NCBI GenBank assembly: GCA_013695495.1
Contig: JACDAK010000300.1
Location: forward strand, 1 to 7,892
DNA from: Blastocatellia bacterium
GTDB taxonomy: Bacteria; Acidobacteriota; Blastocatellia; Pyrinomonadales; Pyrinomonadaceae
Length of the DNA stretch: 7,892 nt
Direction: 5' to 3'
A model generated the notes under the pieces. It did no database searches, was not told the origin of the DNA, and worked only from the letters and a program-made list of their open reading frames with translations. How positions within the stretch are numbered: position 1 is the first letter of the stretch; each line of letters begins with the position of its first letter. Of the stretch, positions 1 to 6,690 are shown piece after piece. Position numbers and translations under genes: made by a program.

Positions 1-164
1 CGCTCCGCCTTTGCCAATGATTTCAACGGCGGTGGAGCCGGGATGCTCTCAGTACCTCCGTTCTGTGAAGATGCCGTCCCGACCAATACGAGAATCAACG
101 CCCACACCGTTAACGCCGAATACGGCCGTCCACTAACGGTTATATTTGTTATCCTTTCATTCAT
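1..164 (-). CDS. N-terminal part of an unidentified exported protein (runs off left edge)
   Basis: An open frame on the minus strand begins with ATG at 164-162 and stays open for 54 codons to the window edge. The start lies inside the end of the upstream TPR gene, overlapping it by 8 bases, with purine-rich sequence (AGGGACGGAG) just upstream, an arrangement typical of translational coupling. The N-terminus looks like a signal peptide: a polar segment with Arg4 and Arg13, then a hydrophobic core of about residues 18-30 (ALTVWALILVLVGTA), then a small-residue site (ASSQ, 31-34). After it comes a polar, Pro-rich stretch (IPAPPPLKSL, 41-50), so the mature protein probably starts with a flexible linker. 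The family cannot be told from 54 residues. Co-transcription with the TPR protein suggests both act in the periplasm or outside the cell. The opposite strand is also open here but overlaps the TPR gene and shows no start features. Confidence 0.72.
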   Translation of the reverse strand, partial: MNERITNITVSGRPYSALTVWALILVLVGTASSQNGGTESIPAPPPLKSLAKAE

Positions 165-1659
165 TTCTCCGTCCCTTGTTCGAATTTATCTGCCGCTGAA
201 GCGCCGGCAGCCTTAAGTTAACGCGTTCAATTTCCATCTCATTGTTGACCCGGTCCGCCAATCTTAAGAAGAGCTGGTAGTTCGCCATCGCGTCGAGGTA
301 TTCCTTCAATTGATCATGCGTCACGCCGAGGAAATAATAAGTTGCCGCGACATCCGGCTGCTTTTCGGCAAGCCATTGAAATTGAAGCTTTGCGTCGCTA
401 AATTTTTTCAGTTGAAACAACGCTGTCGCCAAGTTTGCCCTGATCGTAACGTTATCCGGTTCGATCCGTATCAGCCGCTGCATCAGCATCGCCGACTCAG
501 CATAACGGCCAGCCGTTAAAAGTGCGGCCCCATAACCGATCACATGTTTTATGCTGTTTGGGTCTGCTTCCGACGCCCTGCGACAGAAATCTAAGGCTCT
601 CTGCGGTTCCTTCGTACGATATATCGTGCAAAGGCGCTCGAGCGCCGGAAGGTCACCGGGATTCTGCGCCAAACGCTTTTCAAGTTCGTCTGTATTTGTA
701 CTACGTACAGAGACAATTCTATCACGTAAGGTCAAGACCTCAGCAGTCGGATATATCATCGAAGCGATCAATTTAAGAGCTTGATCGTACTCCTCAGTTT
801 CGATGAGCACATTGAGCTGCAGAGTCTTCGTCGTATCTGATTCGGGGTCGATCCGCTCCAGTTGAGCGACGAATTCCTTTGCGCGGGCAACGTCTTGCAA
901 GCCGAAAGCCGCCCGTGCTGCATTGGCCAATGCACCGGTATTGCTGCGGTCGATCTCTAACGCAGCAGCCGAGCTCGCGGCAGATGAGCGATAGTCGCTG
1001 AGTGAATTCTCTAAAGCTGCGCGGGCAATCCAAATAGAGACCGGTGGGTTTGCCTTCTGGGTCAGAACGGTTACTGATGCCAGCAGTTCGCGACGCTTCG
1101 TTTCCGACGATCCGTCGGACAAGCGCATTTCCGTCAATGCCGAATAAGCAGGGAAGTTCTGCGTATCCAGCTTTATCGCTTTTAAAAGGAACGGCTCGGC
1201 CTCTGCATATAAGCCCTTTCGCACCAGCACGCCGCCTAGGTTTGCGAGGGCAAGAGTCCAGTCGTCTCGAAGTTCGACAGCACGTCGGAAAGCCTTTTCA
1301 GCTTCATCCATGCGATCGAGGCTTAGAAGAGCGCTCCCGCGCTGGAGTTCGGCCTCCGGAAAAAGATCGAATTCCTTGATCGCCGCTTCGTATAACTTGA
1401 TCGCCCCCGTAAGGTCCCCGGCTTCGTGAGCGTCCTGCCCTTCGTTGAAGAAAGCTATCGCACGTCTGGTTGCTTCTTCATCGTCATCCTGGGCGACGAT
1501 GGGCATCGCAAAGCTGAAAATCAGTACCGCAGCGGGCGTTAGCGCGGCGAGCGTAAAAAGTTTGCGAAATGCTGCAGTTAGGACATAGCGAAGGGGCATA
1601 ATGTGTTGAACTGAAATAGTAACATTTAACGACCGGCCACTTGAAATATTATCTGACAT
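157..1659 (-). CDS. exported tetratricopeptide-repeat (TPR) protein
   Basis: This 500-residue protein is a likely periplasmic or secreted TPR scaffold that binds partner proteins through helical-pair repeats; no enzymatic domain is visible. A hydrophobic export segment spans about residues 31-56 (core LFTLAALTPAAVLIFSFA, ending IVA before QDDDEE). Clear TPR units follow at about 67-100, 102-134 and 136-168 (with G-x-Y/A-x-A-x-x and A-hydrophobic-x-L-D patterns), and again at 370-402, 403-436 and 438-469. The middle (about 180-360) is helical and repeat-like but degenerate. The C-terminus is basic (NKGRRNE). I start at the ATG at 1659 because GAGGG lies 5 bases upstream. An in-frame TTG at 1686 lacks this, and a third candidate, the ATG at 1599, would give a shorter signal peptide but has no Shine-Dalgarno. 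Its stop overlaps the start of the next minus-strand gene, and it diverges from the larE-gdh block. The exact partner or role is unknown. Confidence 0.88.
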   Translation of the reverse strand: MSDNISSGRSLNVTISVQHIMPLRYVLTAAFRKLFTLAALTPAAVLIFSFAMPIVAQDDDEEATRRAIAFFNEGQDAHEAGDLTGAIKLYEAAIKEFDLFPEAELQRGSALLSLDRMDEAEKAFRRAVELRDDWTLALANLGGVLVRKGLYAEAEPFLLKAIKLDTQNFPAYSALTEMRLSDGSSETKRRELLASVTVLTQKANPPVSIWIARAALENSLSDYRSSAASSAAALEIDRSNTGALANAARAAFGLQDVARAKEFVAQLERIDPESDTTKTLQLNVLIETEEYDQALKLIASMIYPTAEVLTLRDRIVSVRSTNTDELEKRLAQNPGDLPALERLCTIYRTKEPQRALDFCRRASEADPNSIKHVIGYGAALLTAGRYAESAMLMQRLIRIEPDNVTIRANLATALFQLKKFSDAKLQFQWLAEKQPDVAATYYFLGVTHDQLKEYLDAMANYQLFLRLADRVNNEMEIERVNLRLPALQRQINSNKGRRNE

Positions 1660-1664
1660 GACCG

Positions 1665-1669
1665 CCCTC
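1665..1669 (-). promoter_or_regulatory. Shine-Dalgarno deciding the TPR gene start
   Basis: On the minus strand the bases GAGGG are followed by a 5-base spacer (CGGTC) and ATG at 1659-1657. This is the only good ribosome binding site near the 5' end of the TPR gene. It favours the 500-residue product over the TTG start 27 bases upstream or the ATG 60 bases downstream. Confidence 0.6.
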
Positions 1670-1687
1670 AATTTCCAAGATCGCAAT

Positions 1688-1716
1688 TTGCGAACGGTTA
1701 ACCGCTAGGATAAGAT
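1688..1716 (+). promoter_or_regulatory. weak sigma70-like promoter candidate for larE-gdh, with palindrome in the spacer
   Basis: TTGCGA (1688-1693) and TAAGAT (1711-1716) are separated by 17 bases; each box matches the consensus at four of six positions. A perfect 10-bp palindrome, CGGTTAACCG, fills 1695-1704 between the boxes, where a regulator that acts on the spacer could sit. The candidate lies about 50 bases upstream of the larE ATG. The match is modest and could be chance. Confidence 0.25.
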
Positions 1717-1738
1717 TTTGAGTTTGTGACTGCTCAAA
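1717..1738. repeat. inverted repeat (6-10-6 dyad) in the divergent intergenic region
   Basis: TTTGAG (1717-1722) and CTCAAA (1733-1738) are perfect inverted copies separated by 10 bases. The half-site centres lie 16 bases apart. The dyad sits between the divergent TPR and larE genes and directly follows the -10 candidate, so an operator is possible. A 6-bp arm is short enough that chance is a real alternative. Confidence 0.3.
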
Positions 1739-1766
1739 CGAAGTAAGCTCGTGCCGTAACCGGACA

Positions 1767-2630
1767 ATGACCGCCCCAGCGAAAACTCAAATACCTCACC
1801 TGCCCACCGCTATTGCCGAAAAGGAACTCAGACTAAGGGCTTTGATGCGCTCGTTGGGTAAAGTGTTCGTAGCGTATTCCGGAGGCGTCGATAGTTCGTA
1901 CCTTGCCTGGGTGGCAAATGCTGAACTGGGTCGCGAGGCTGTTTGCGTTCTGGGACTTTCGCCAAGTGTTTCTGAGTTTCAGCGTATGCAGGCGCGAGCC
2001 TTCGCAGAGCTTCACGGTTTGAACTTTCAAGAGATTCATACCGAGGAGGCTGACGATCCGAACTACCAAAAGAACGAGTCGAACCGCTGTTTCTTTTGCA
2101 AGTCGGAGCTTTACGGGAAGTTGAGCGAGTTCGCAGCAGATGCAAAAGTGAGCGTCGTCCTTGACGGAACGAATGCCGACGACCTTTCTGATCACCGGCC
2201 GGGACGTGAGGCTGCAGCGATATCCGGTGTTAGAAGCCCACTGGCCGAGATCGGGCTGACAAAAGACGAAATTCGTGAACTTAGTCGACACGCGGGGCTG
2301 CAAACCTGGGATATGCCCGCAAGTCCCTGTCTGGCATCGCGCATCGCCCACGGCGTACCGGTCACCCTCGAGCGTCTTTCGATTGTTGAACGCGGTGAGA
2401 ACGCGCTACGCCGCCTGGGTTTCCGTGAGTTTCGTCTGCGAGTTCATGATGAGCTCGCGCGGGTAGAGATCGCGCGGCCGGAGATGGCTGCGCTGGATCA
2501 GACAATTTTCGAAAAGATCGATGCCGAGTTGAGAACGCTTGGCTTTAAATATGTAACATTGGACCTCGGCGGTTTCCGTTCGGGTTCTATGAATACGGGT
2601 TCGACACCTATAGCAAAATCAGAAAAGTGA
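1767..2630 (+). CDS. larE: LarE-type ATP-dependent sulfur transferase (PP-loop), three-cysteine form
   Basis: LarE proteins are cytoplasmic PP-loop enzymes. They adenylate a pyridinium-dicarboxylate mononucleotide and insert sulfur while making the nickel-pincer cofactor of lactate racemase and related enzymes. The 287-residue length fits the family. The PP-loop SGGVDSS is at residues 38-44, followed by a Rossmann-like half with NRCFFCKSELY (106-116), LDGTNADD (132-139), and the family segment MPASPCLASRI (183-193). Cys108, Cys111 and Cys188 together match the pattern expected for cluster-binding LarE proteins, in which sulfur comes from an iron-sulfur cluster rather than a sacrificed cysteine; that is family knowledge plus inference. 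The start is the first ATG, about 37 residues before the PP-loop; its ribosome binding site is weak. The gene ends 21 bases before glutamate dehydrogenase, so the two are probably co-transcribed. No larA, larB or larC is visible, so the target enzyme is unknown, and a role in other sulfur transfer is possible. Confidence 0.9.
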   Translation: MTAPAKTQIPHLPTAIAEKELRLRALMRSLGKVFVAYSGGVDSSYLAWVANAELGREAVCVLGLSPSVSEFQRMQARAFAELHGLNFQEIHTEEADDPNYQKNESNRCFFCKSELYGKLSEFAADAKVSVVLDGTNADDLSDHRPGREAAAISGVRSPLAEIGLTKDEIRELSRHAGLQTWDMPASPCLASRIAHGVPVTLERLSIVERGENALRRLGFREFRLRVHDELARVEIARPEMAALDQTIFEKIDAELRTLGFKYVTLDLGGFRSGSMNTGSTPIAKSEK

Positions 2631-2651
2631 TTTTGGGAGAAGCGAAGAGTC

Positions 2652-3941
2652 ATGGCAAATCCAATGGCTGATGAGATGCGGCGCTTTAAGGGAAGCGACG
2701 AAAAGAATCCTTTTGAAGCAATGAGCGAGCGGTTCGACCGCGCGGCTCAGTTGCTTGGACTTGACTCAGATCTGTACGCGGTGCTTCGGGTGCCGAGTCG
2801 TGAGATCAAGGTCTATATACCTGTGATGATGGACTCCGGGCATATCCAGGTGTTTGAGGGCTTCCGTGTGCAGCACAATTTTGCACGCGGACCGGCCAAG
2901 GGCGGCATCCGATATGCCCCTGACGTAACGCTGGACGAGGTCAAGGCACTTTCGGCATGGATGACTTGGAAGTGTGCAGTCGTGAACGTTCCGTTTGGTG
3001 GCGGCAAGGGCGGCATCATCTGCAACCCCCAGCAGATGTCGCAGGGCGAACTTGAACGCATGACCCGACGCTATACATCTGAGCTGTTGGATTTTATTGG
3101 CCCGGAAAAGGACGTGCCCGCACCGGACATGAACACGAATGAGCAGACCATGGCGTGGATAATGGATACGTACTCCATGCATTCCCGGCATACCGTCACG
3201 GCCGTTGTGACCGGGAAGCCCGTAGCACTCGGTGGATCGTTAGGGCGCCGCGAGGCAACCGGCCGCGGTGTGTTGTTCACGGTAAACGAAGCTATCAAGA
3301 AATTTAACCTTACCCCCGAAAATACGACCGTTGCCGTTCAGGGCTCAGGAAACGTCGGCGGCATAGGAGCATCGTTGATGCACGAGCAGGGTTACAAAGT
3401 GGTGGCGATCTCAGATGTTTTCGGCGGTATTTATAATAGTAACGGCCTGGAAATTCCAGCCGCCCTTGTTTATCTGGCCAAGAACCGCACACTTGAGGGC
3501 TATCCGGAGTCTGAGCCCGTTTCCAATAAAGATCTGCTTGAGCTTGAATGCGATGTGCTGGCACCCTGCGCAACAGAAAACCAGATAACCTCGGAAAATG
3601 CTGACCGGATCCGGTGTAAGATCCTAGCAGAAGGTGCCAACGGGCCGACGACTCCTAAAGCGGATAAGATACTTCACGACAAAGGTGTGTTCGTTATCCC
3701 GGACATTCTCGCGAACGCCGGCGGCGTCACGGTGTCATATTTCGAGTGGGTTCAGGATCGCATGGGTTACTTCTGGTCGGAAGATCAAGTCAATGCCCGT
3801 CTGGAAGAAAAAATGGTCGCAAGTTTCAACGAACTGGCCACCTTCTCAGAGAAGCACGACGTTGATACTCGTACCGGAGCATACATGATGGCGATCGACC
3901 GGGTGGCTTATGACACCCGGATGCGCGGCATTTACGCGTAA
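2652..3941 (+). CDS. gdhA: glutamate dehydrogenase (Glu/Leu/Phe/Val dehydrogenase family)
   Basis: This cytoplasmic enzyme reversibly deaminates glutamate to 2-oxoglutarate and ammonia with NAD(P)+, linking carbon and nitrogen metabolism. The 429 residues match the usual hexameric bacterial/archaeal form. The substrate domain holds GPAKGGIR (Lys83), the signature VPFGGGKGGI (Lys119) with Lys107 upstream, and PAPDMNT (Asp159). These sit at a constant six-residue offset from Lys89, Lys113, Lys125 and Asp165 of the clostridial enzyme. The nucleotide-binding domain has GSGNVG (231-236) and Asp255 at the end of the second strand, which hints at NAD+ preference but does not prove it. NAGGVTVSYFEW (355-366) is the conserved C-terminal family segment. 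Glutamate is the most likely substrate, though leucine or other amino acids cannot be fully excluded. The ATG at 2652 follows GGGAGA and GAAGAG; in-frame ATGs at codons 5 and 9 are alternatives. It is the second gene after larE, 21 bases downstream. Confidence 0.95.
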   Translation: MANPMADEMRRFKGSDEKNPFEAMSERFDRAAQLLGLDSDLYAVLRVPSREIKVYIPVMMDSGHIQVFEGFRVQHNFARGPAKGGIRYAPDVTLDEVKALSAWMTWKCAVVNVPFGGGKGGIICNPQQMSQGELERMTRRYTSELLDFIGPEKDVPAPDMNTNEQTMAWIMDTYSMHSRHTVTAVVTGKPVALGGSLGRREATGRGVLFTVNEAIKKFNLTPENTTVAVQGSGNVGGIGASLMHEQGYKVVAISDVFGGIYNSNGLEIPAALVYLAKNRTLEGYPESEPVSNKDLLELECDVLAPCATENQITSENADRIRCKILAEGANGPTTPKADKILHDKGVFVIPDILANAGGVTVSYFEWVQDRMGYFWSEDQVNARLEEKMVASFNELATFSEKHDVDTRTGAYMMAIDRVAYDTRMRGIYA

Positions 3942-3996
3942 AGTAATTTTCCCCTATTTGTTAAAAATGCTTGATTTTCGGGAAAACTTGCGTTAT

Positions 3997-4044
3997 GGTC
4001 ATTATAAGGGAAGATCATGCGCTTATAGGTAGTTATGGCCTTTT
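3997..4044 (+). terminator. possible imperfect terminator after gdhA
   Basis: GGTCAT (3997-4002) pairs with ATGGCC (4035-4040) with one G-U pair. Inside it TATAAG (4003-4008) pairs with CTTATA (4022-4027) around a 13-base loop, leaving a 7-base bulge on the 3' side. TTTT follows at 4041-4044. The stem is AT-rich and bulged, so this is a weak candidate. It lies 55 bases after the gdhA stop, and the T run abuts a TTGACA box for the next gene. A second possible pairing, TTTTCCC with GGGAAAA just after gdhA, has no T run. Confidence 0.3.
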
Positions 4045-4072
4045 GACAAGATTTCCCAAACTTAGCTCTATT
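4043..4072 (+). promoter_or_regulatory. sigma70-like promoter candidate for the outer-membrane protein gene
   Basis: A perfect TTGACA at 4043-4048 is followed after 18 bases by TCTATT (4067-4072), which matches the -10 consensus at four of six positions. This would give a leader of about 140 bases before the ATG at 4221. The non-coding stretch 3942-4220 otherwise holds only the possible terminator at 3997-4044 and the ribosome binding site; I see no RNA gene or recognised riboswitch in it. Confidence 0.35.
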
Positions 4073-4209
4073 CTTGGTTTGTGATGCTAAACAATTCATG
4101 CTGAACGGTTTGGTAGAGTTTTTGGCATATGCAATACTTGAGTAGTGTCGAAGGATCACAACCGTGATTTTAAGATGCTACAAATTGAAATTTAATTATT
4201 TATTTCGGC

Positions 4210-4214
4210 GGAGG
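4210..4214 (+). promoter_or_regulatory. Shine-Dalgarno deciding the outer-membrane protein start
   Basis: GGAGG at 4210-4214 is 6 bases from the ATG at 4221 and 3 bases from the adjacent in-frame ATG at 4218. The spacing favours 4221, giving MKLAYRVF as the N-terminus. It rules out the upstream GTG at 4164, which would place charged residues and a cysteine before the signal peptide. Confidence 0.7.
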
Positions 4215-4220
4215 AATATG

Positions 4221-6653
4221 ATGAAACTCGCTTACAGAGTATTTATTTTGACGCTGACCTTTACACTGTTCGCTACTGCGGCTTTTGCCCAGGTAGACAG
4301 CAGCAGGAGGTCGGCCAATGACGACAGGAACACCGCGCCCACTGTCGGAACGGGAGGCCCGATGGGCGGTCCGACCGGTTTGTTCACGGTTTATGATGGA
4401 CAAACGTTAAGACGCGGAGAACACACCTTCAGTTTTGCGATCAGTAACTATGATCGCGATCCGGGTAATGTAGATATTACCGAGGTGCCGGTCAGTTTTC
4501 AGATCGGAGTTACTAACAGTTTTGAACTTTACTTTAATACCGATGCATATCGTGCGATCAAGGTAAACTCGCCGGGCAACCTGTCGAGTTTCTATCTGCC
4601 GAATTCGCAGATCAACGGGGTTTCGCGGGGAGCTATCGTTTTAGCACCGGGTGTAGCTGGCACCTTTTCGAACCAGGCGGTGTTCCGCCCGGCAGGTTCG
4701 CCGTTTGCTGCATTCCCGTTTATCGGCGCTAACGCCGGAACCTTTGGCGTTCAGTTTCCAAACTTCTCGGGCCCGCTTTTCGGGTTTCCGGCAGGAACTA
4801 ACGCTCAACTCGGACCGATAACCACAGCTGGTGACGGCGCTGCACAGTTCCGCGGCATCGGTTCGGTTTTCGGAAGCATTCTTCCCGGGCTCGTCTTGCA
4901 GACGACCAACGTTGTTCCTGCACCAGGCGGTCCTGGCGTAACGGTTCCGACGTCATTTACGACTGCACCGAGTTACTTACCGGATGCACCGTTCATTAAC
5001 CGTACATATGGTGAAACTTCGTTAAACACATTTACCGCAGGGTTCAAGTGGCGTTGGACGGACATAAATGCTCCGGTTGGTTTCGGTATGGTGTTTGGCT
5101 ATCGCTGGAACTATGACACGGCTCACAGTGCACGTGGCTTCAACCAGATGCAGCGTGGCTCAGGCCCCGGTGCCCGATGGGATCGCGGCGATTTTCTCGT
5201 GACCATGTTTGCTGATGCTCGCTTGGCTCGTTGGGCGAATCTTTCAGTTAACGCAGGTTATCATCTGAACTCGCAGACGCGTGGCGATTTCGGCGGAGGC
5301 GACGATGTCGTCCTTCTTGATCGTCCCGATGAGCTGCTTTTGTCGGCAGCTCTGGATTTCCCGGTTAATAAATATTTCCAACCCATTCTTGAGTTCCGAT
5401 CGCTTCGCTATGTTGGCGGCCGTACTCCGAACGTATTCGAGAATCATCCATACGACGGCATCGCTGGTTTCCGGGTGTTCCCGCAACGCTGGTTTGGTTT
5501 GGGCTTCGCTTATCGCTATCACTTTAACCAGCAGAATAGCGGTTCGTTTGATGATGATTCGTTCACAACAGGTGTTACTGTTCCCTGCGTCAGCGGTACA
5601 GGTAGCGGCTGTACTCCTCTCGTTGTGAACAACACTTTCAGTGGCGTGCCGCCTGGGTTTCAACTGTCTTCGGATGCGCATGGCTACATCGTTCAGTTCC
5701 TTATCGGACGCCGTGACCTGCGTGCTGCCGATGTAGTCAACGAATGGGCTAACGTCACTGCTCTTAACTTGAGTCGTGAAACGCTCCGCGGTCCCGGTTG
5801 CCCTGTAGGAACCCAGCCGGTTGGCGGCGTTGCCTGTGATGACAACTTCACGATCGACGTTGCGACGACTGCGGTCGACCCGGAAAACGACCCACTGGTC
5901 TATAACTACACTGTTTCAGGCGGCCGTATCGTAGGCTCGGGTGCGAACGTACAATGGGATCTGACCGGTGTTTCTCCTGGGACCTACACGATCACTGCCG
6001 GCGTTGACGACGGATGCGGTATCTGCGGACAGACGCAGACCCGTACAGTGACAGTCGCAGCATGCGAATGCCAGCAGCGTTGCGAATGCCCGTCCATCTC
6101 AGTTACCGGTCCTGCGGGAATCACCGCACCTGGTGAGACGATGAACTTCACTGCTAACGTTGTTGGCGGCGGCGCAGTGACCTATAACTGGTCAGTTAAC
6201 CGAGGCACGATCGAATCCGGTCAAGGTACCCCGAGCATCACAGTTCGCACGTCGAGCGCTGATGCCGCGAGCAACGTTACTGCTACGGTCAACATTGGCG
6301 GACTTGATCCAGCATGTGATTGCCCGGCTACGGCTAGCGACAGCGGACCGGTAGACGACGTTCCGCAGCCCATCCTCGTAGATGAGTTTGGAGCTCTGCA
6401 GAATGACGATATTCGGGCACGTCTCGACCAGTTCTTCATCGAACTGCAGAACAACCCGACCAACCAGGGTTACGTCATCAACTACGGTACGAACGCACAG
6501 ATCACGGCACGTGAACGGTTGATCACCAACCACATCACGCTCCGCAGATTTGACCGCAGCCGTATCACCTTGGTGAGAGGCGGAGATGCCGGAATCGGTG
6601 TAAATACCAGGCTTTACAGAGTGCCGCCTGGAGCCGACAACCCGACCCCGTAG
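4221..6653 (+). CDS. outer-membrane beta-barrel protein with Ig-like domains and an OmpA-like C-terminus
   Basis: The 810-residue protein begins with a clean signal peptide (1-23, ending AFA before Gln24). Residues about 60-500 alternate in the manner of barrel strands, with aromatic-rich strands such as FGLGFAYRYHF and FLVTMFADARL. A Gly/Pro/Phe-rich, almost uncharged insert at about 132-257 is probably a long loop. Two Ig/PKD-like beta domains follow at about 527-614 (AVDPENDPLVYNYTVSGG type) and 624-708. Between and around them are Cys pairs at 599/602, 615/617, 621/623 and 699/701. The last region (about 719-803) contains FGALQNDDIRARLDQFFIELQ and resembles an OmpA-like domain seen in Acidobacteriota proteins. 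The classical peptidoglycan-binding NxxLSxxRA motif is missing, so wall binding is uncertain. The likely role is an outer-membrane porin or anchor with a periplasmic tail, but no substrate can be named. It has its own promoter candidate and ends at a strong terminator. Confidence 0.85.
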   Translation: MKLAYRVFILTLTFTLFATAAFAQVDSSRRSANDDRNTAPTVGTGGPMGGPTGLFTVYDGQTLRRGEHTFSFAISNYDRDPGNVDITEVPVSFQIGVTNSFELYFNTDAYRAIKVNSPGNLSSFYLPNSQINGVSRGAIVLAPGVAGTFSNQAVFRPAGSPFAAFPFIGANAGTFGVQFPNFSGPLFGFPAGTNAQLGPITTAGDGAAQFRGIGSVFGSILPGLVLQTTNVVPAPGGPGVTVPTSFTTAPSYLPDAPFINRTYGETSLNTFTAGFKWRWTDINAPVGFGMVFGYRWNYDTAHSARGFNQMQRGSGPGARWDRGDFLVTMFADARLARWANLSVNAGYHLNSQTRGDFGGGDDVVLLDRPDELLLSAALDFPVNKYFQPILEFRSLRYVGGRTPNVFENHPYDGIAGFRVFPQRWFGLGFAYRYHFNQQNSGSFDDDSFTTGVTVPCVSGTGSGCTPLVVNNTFSGVPPGFQLSSDAHGYIVQFLIGRRDLRAADVVNEWANVTALNLSRETLRGPGCPVGTQPVGGVACDDNFTIDVATTAVDPENDPLVYNYTVSGGRIVGSGANVQWDLTGVSPGTYTITAGVDDGCGICGQTQTRTVTVAACECQQRCECPSISVTGPAGITAPGETMNFTANVVGGGAVTYNWSVNRGTIESGQGTPSITVRTSSADAASNVTATVNIGGLDPACDCPATASDSGPVDDVPQPILVDEFGALQNDDIRARLDQFFIELQNNPTNQGYVINYGTNAQITARERLITNHITLRRFDRSRITLVRGGDAGIGVNTRLYRVPPGADNPTP

Positions 6654-6667
6654 TCAGTCAACCTAGC

Positions 6668-6686
6668 TTTGCATCTTTGATGCAAA
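6668..6686. repeat. short perfect hairpin between stop codon and terminator
   Basis: TTTGCATC (6668-6675) and GATGCAAA (6679-6686) form a perfect 8-bp stem with a TTT loop, 14 bases after the stop codon and only 4 bases before the terminator stem. It has no T run of its own. It may stabilise the 3' end of the transcript or be part of a tandem terminator. Confidence 0.5.
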
Positions 6687-6690
6687 CATT

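Noticed and set aside
1..213. Open frame on the plus strand from the left edge to a TAA at 211-213
   Set aside because: It overlaps the TPR gene and the coupled signal-peptide gene on the other strand. It has no visible start and no recognisable protein features.
1660..1686. Longer TPR gene starting at TTG 1686
   Set aside because: The TTG has no Shine-Dalgarno, while GAGGG sits 5 bases before the ATG at 1659; the extra nine residues only lengthen the region before the export signal.
1833..2351. 172-codon minus-strand frame opposite larE
   Set aside because: It lies wholly inside a clear PP-loop enzyme gene, and its product has no family features; it is a shadow frame.
3942..4217. Small RNA or riboswitch in the gap after gdhA
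   Set aside because: No conserved riboswitch core, tRNA-like fold or strong compact structure could be recognised by eye; only a weak terminator and a promoter candidate were supportable.
4164..4220. Upstream GTG start for the outer-membrane protein
   Set aside because: It would add 19 residues with several charges and a Cys before the signal peptide, and GGAGG lies inside this stretch at the right distance for ATG 4221.
5244..5681. 145-codon minus-strand frame and the overlapping 115-codon plus-strand frame
   Set aside because: Both are out of frame inside the barrel part of the outer-membrane protein, which has continuous strand-like coding sequence.
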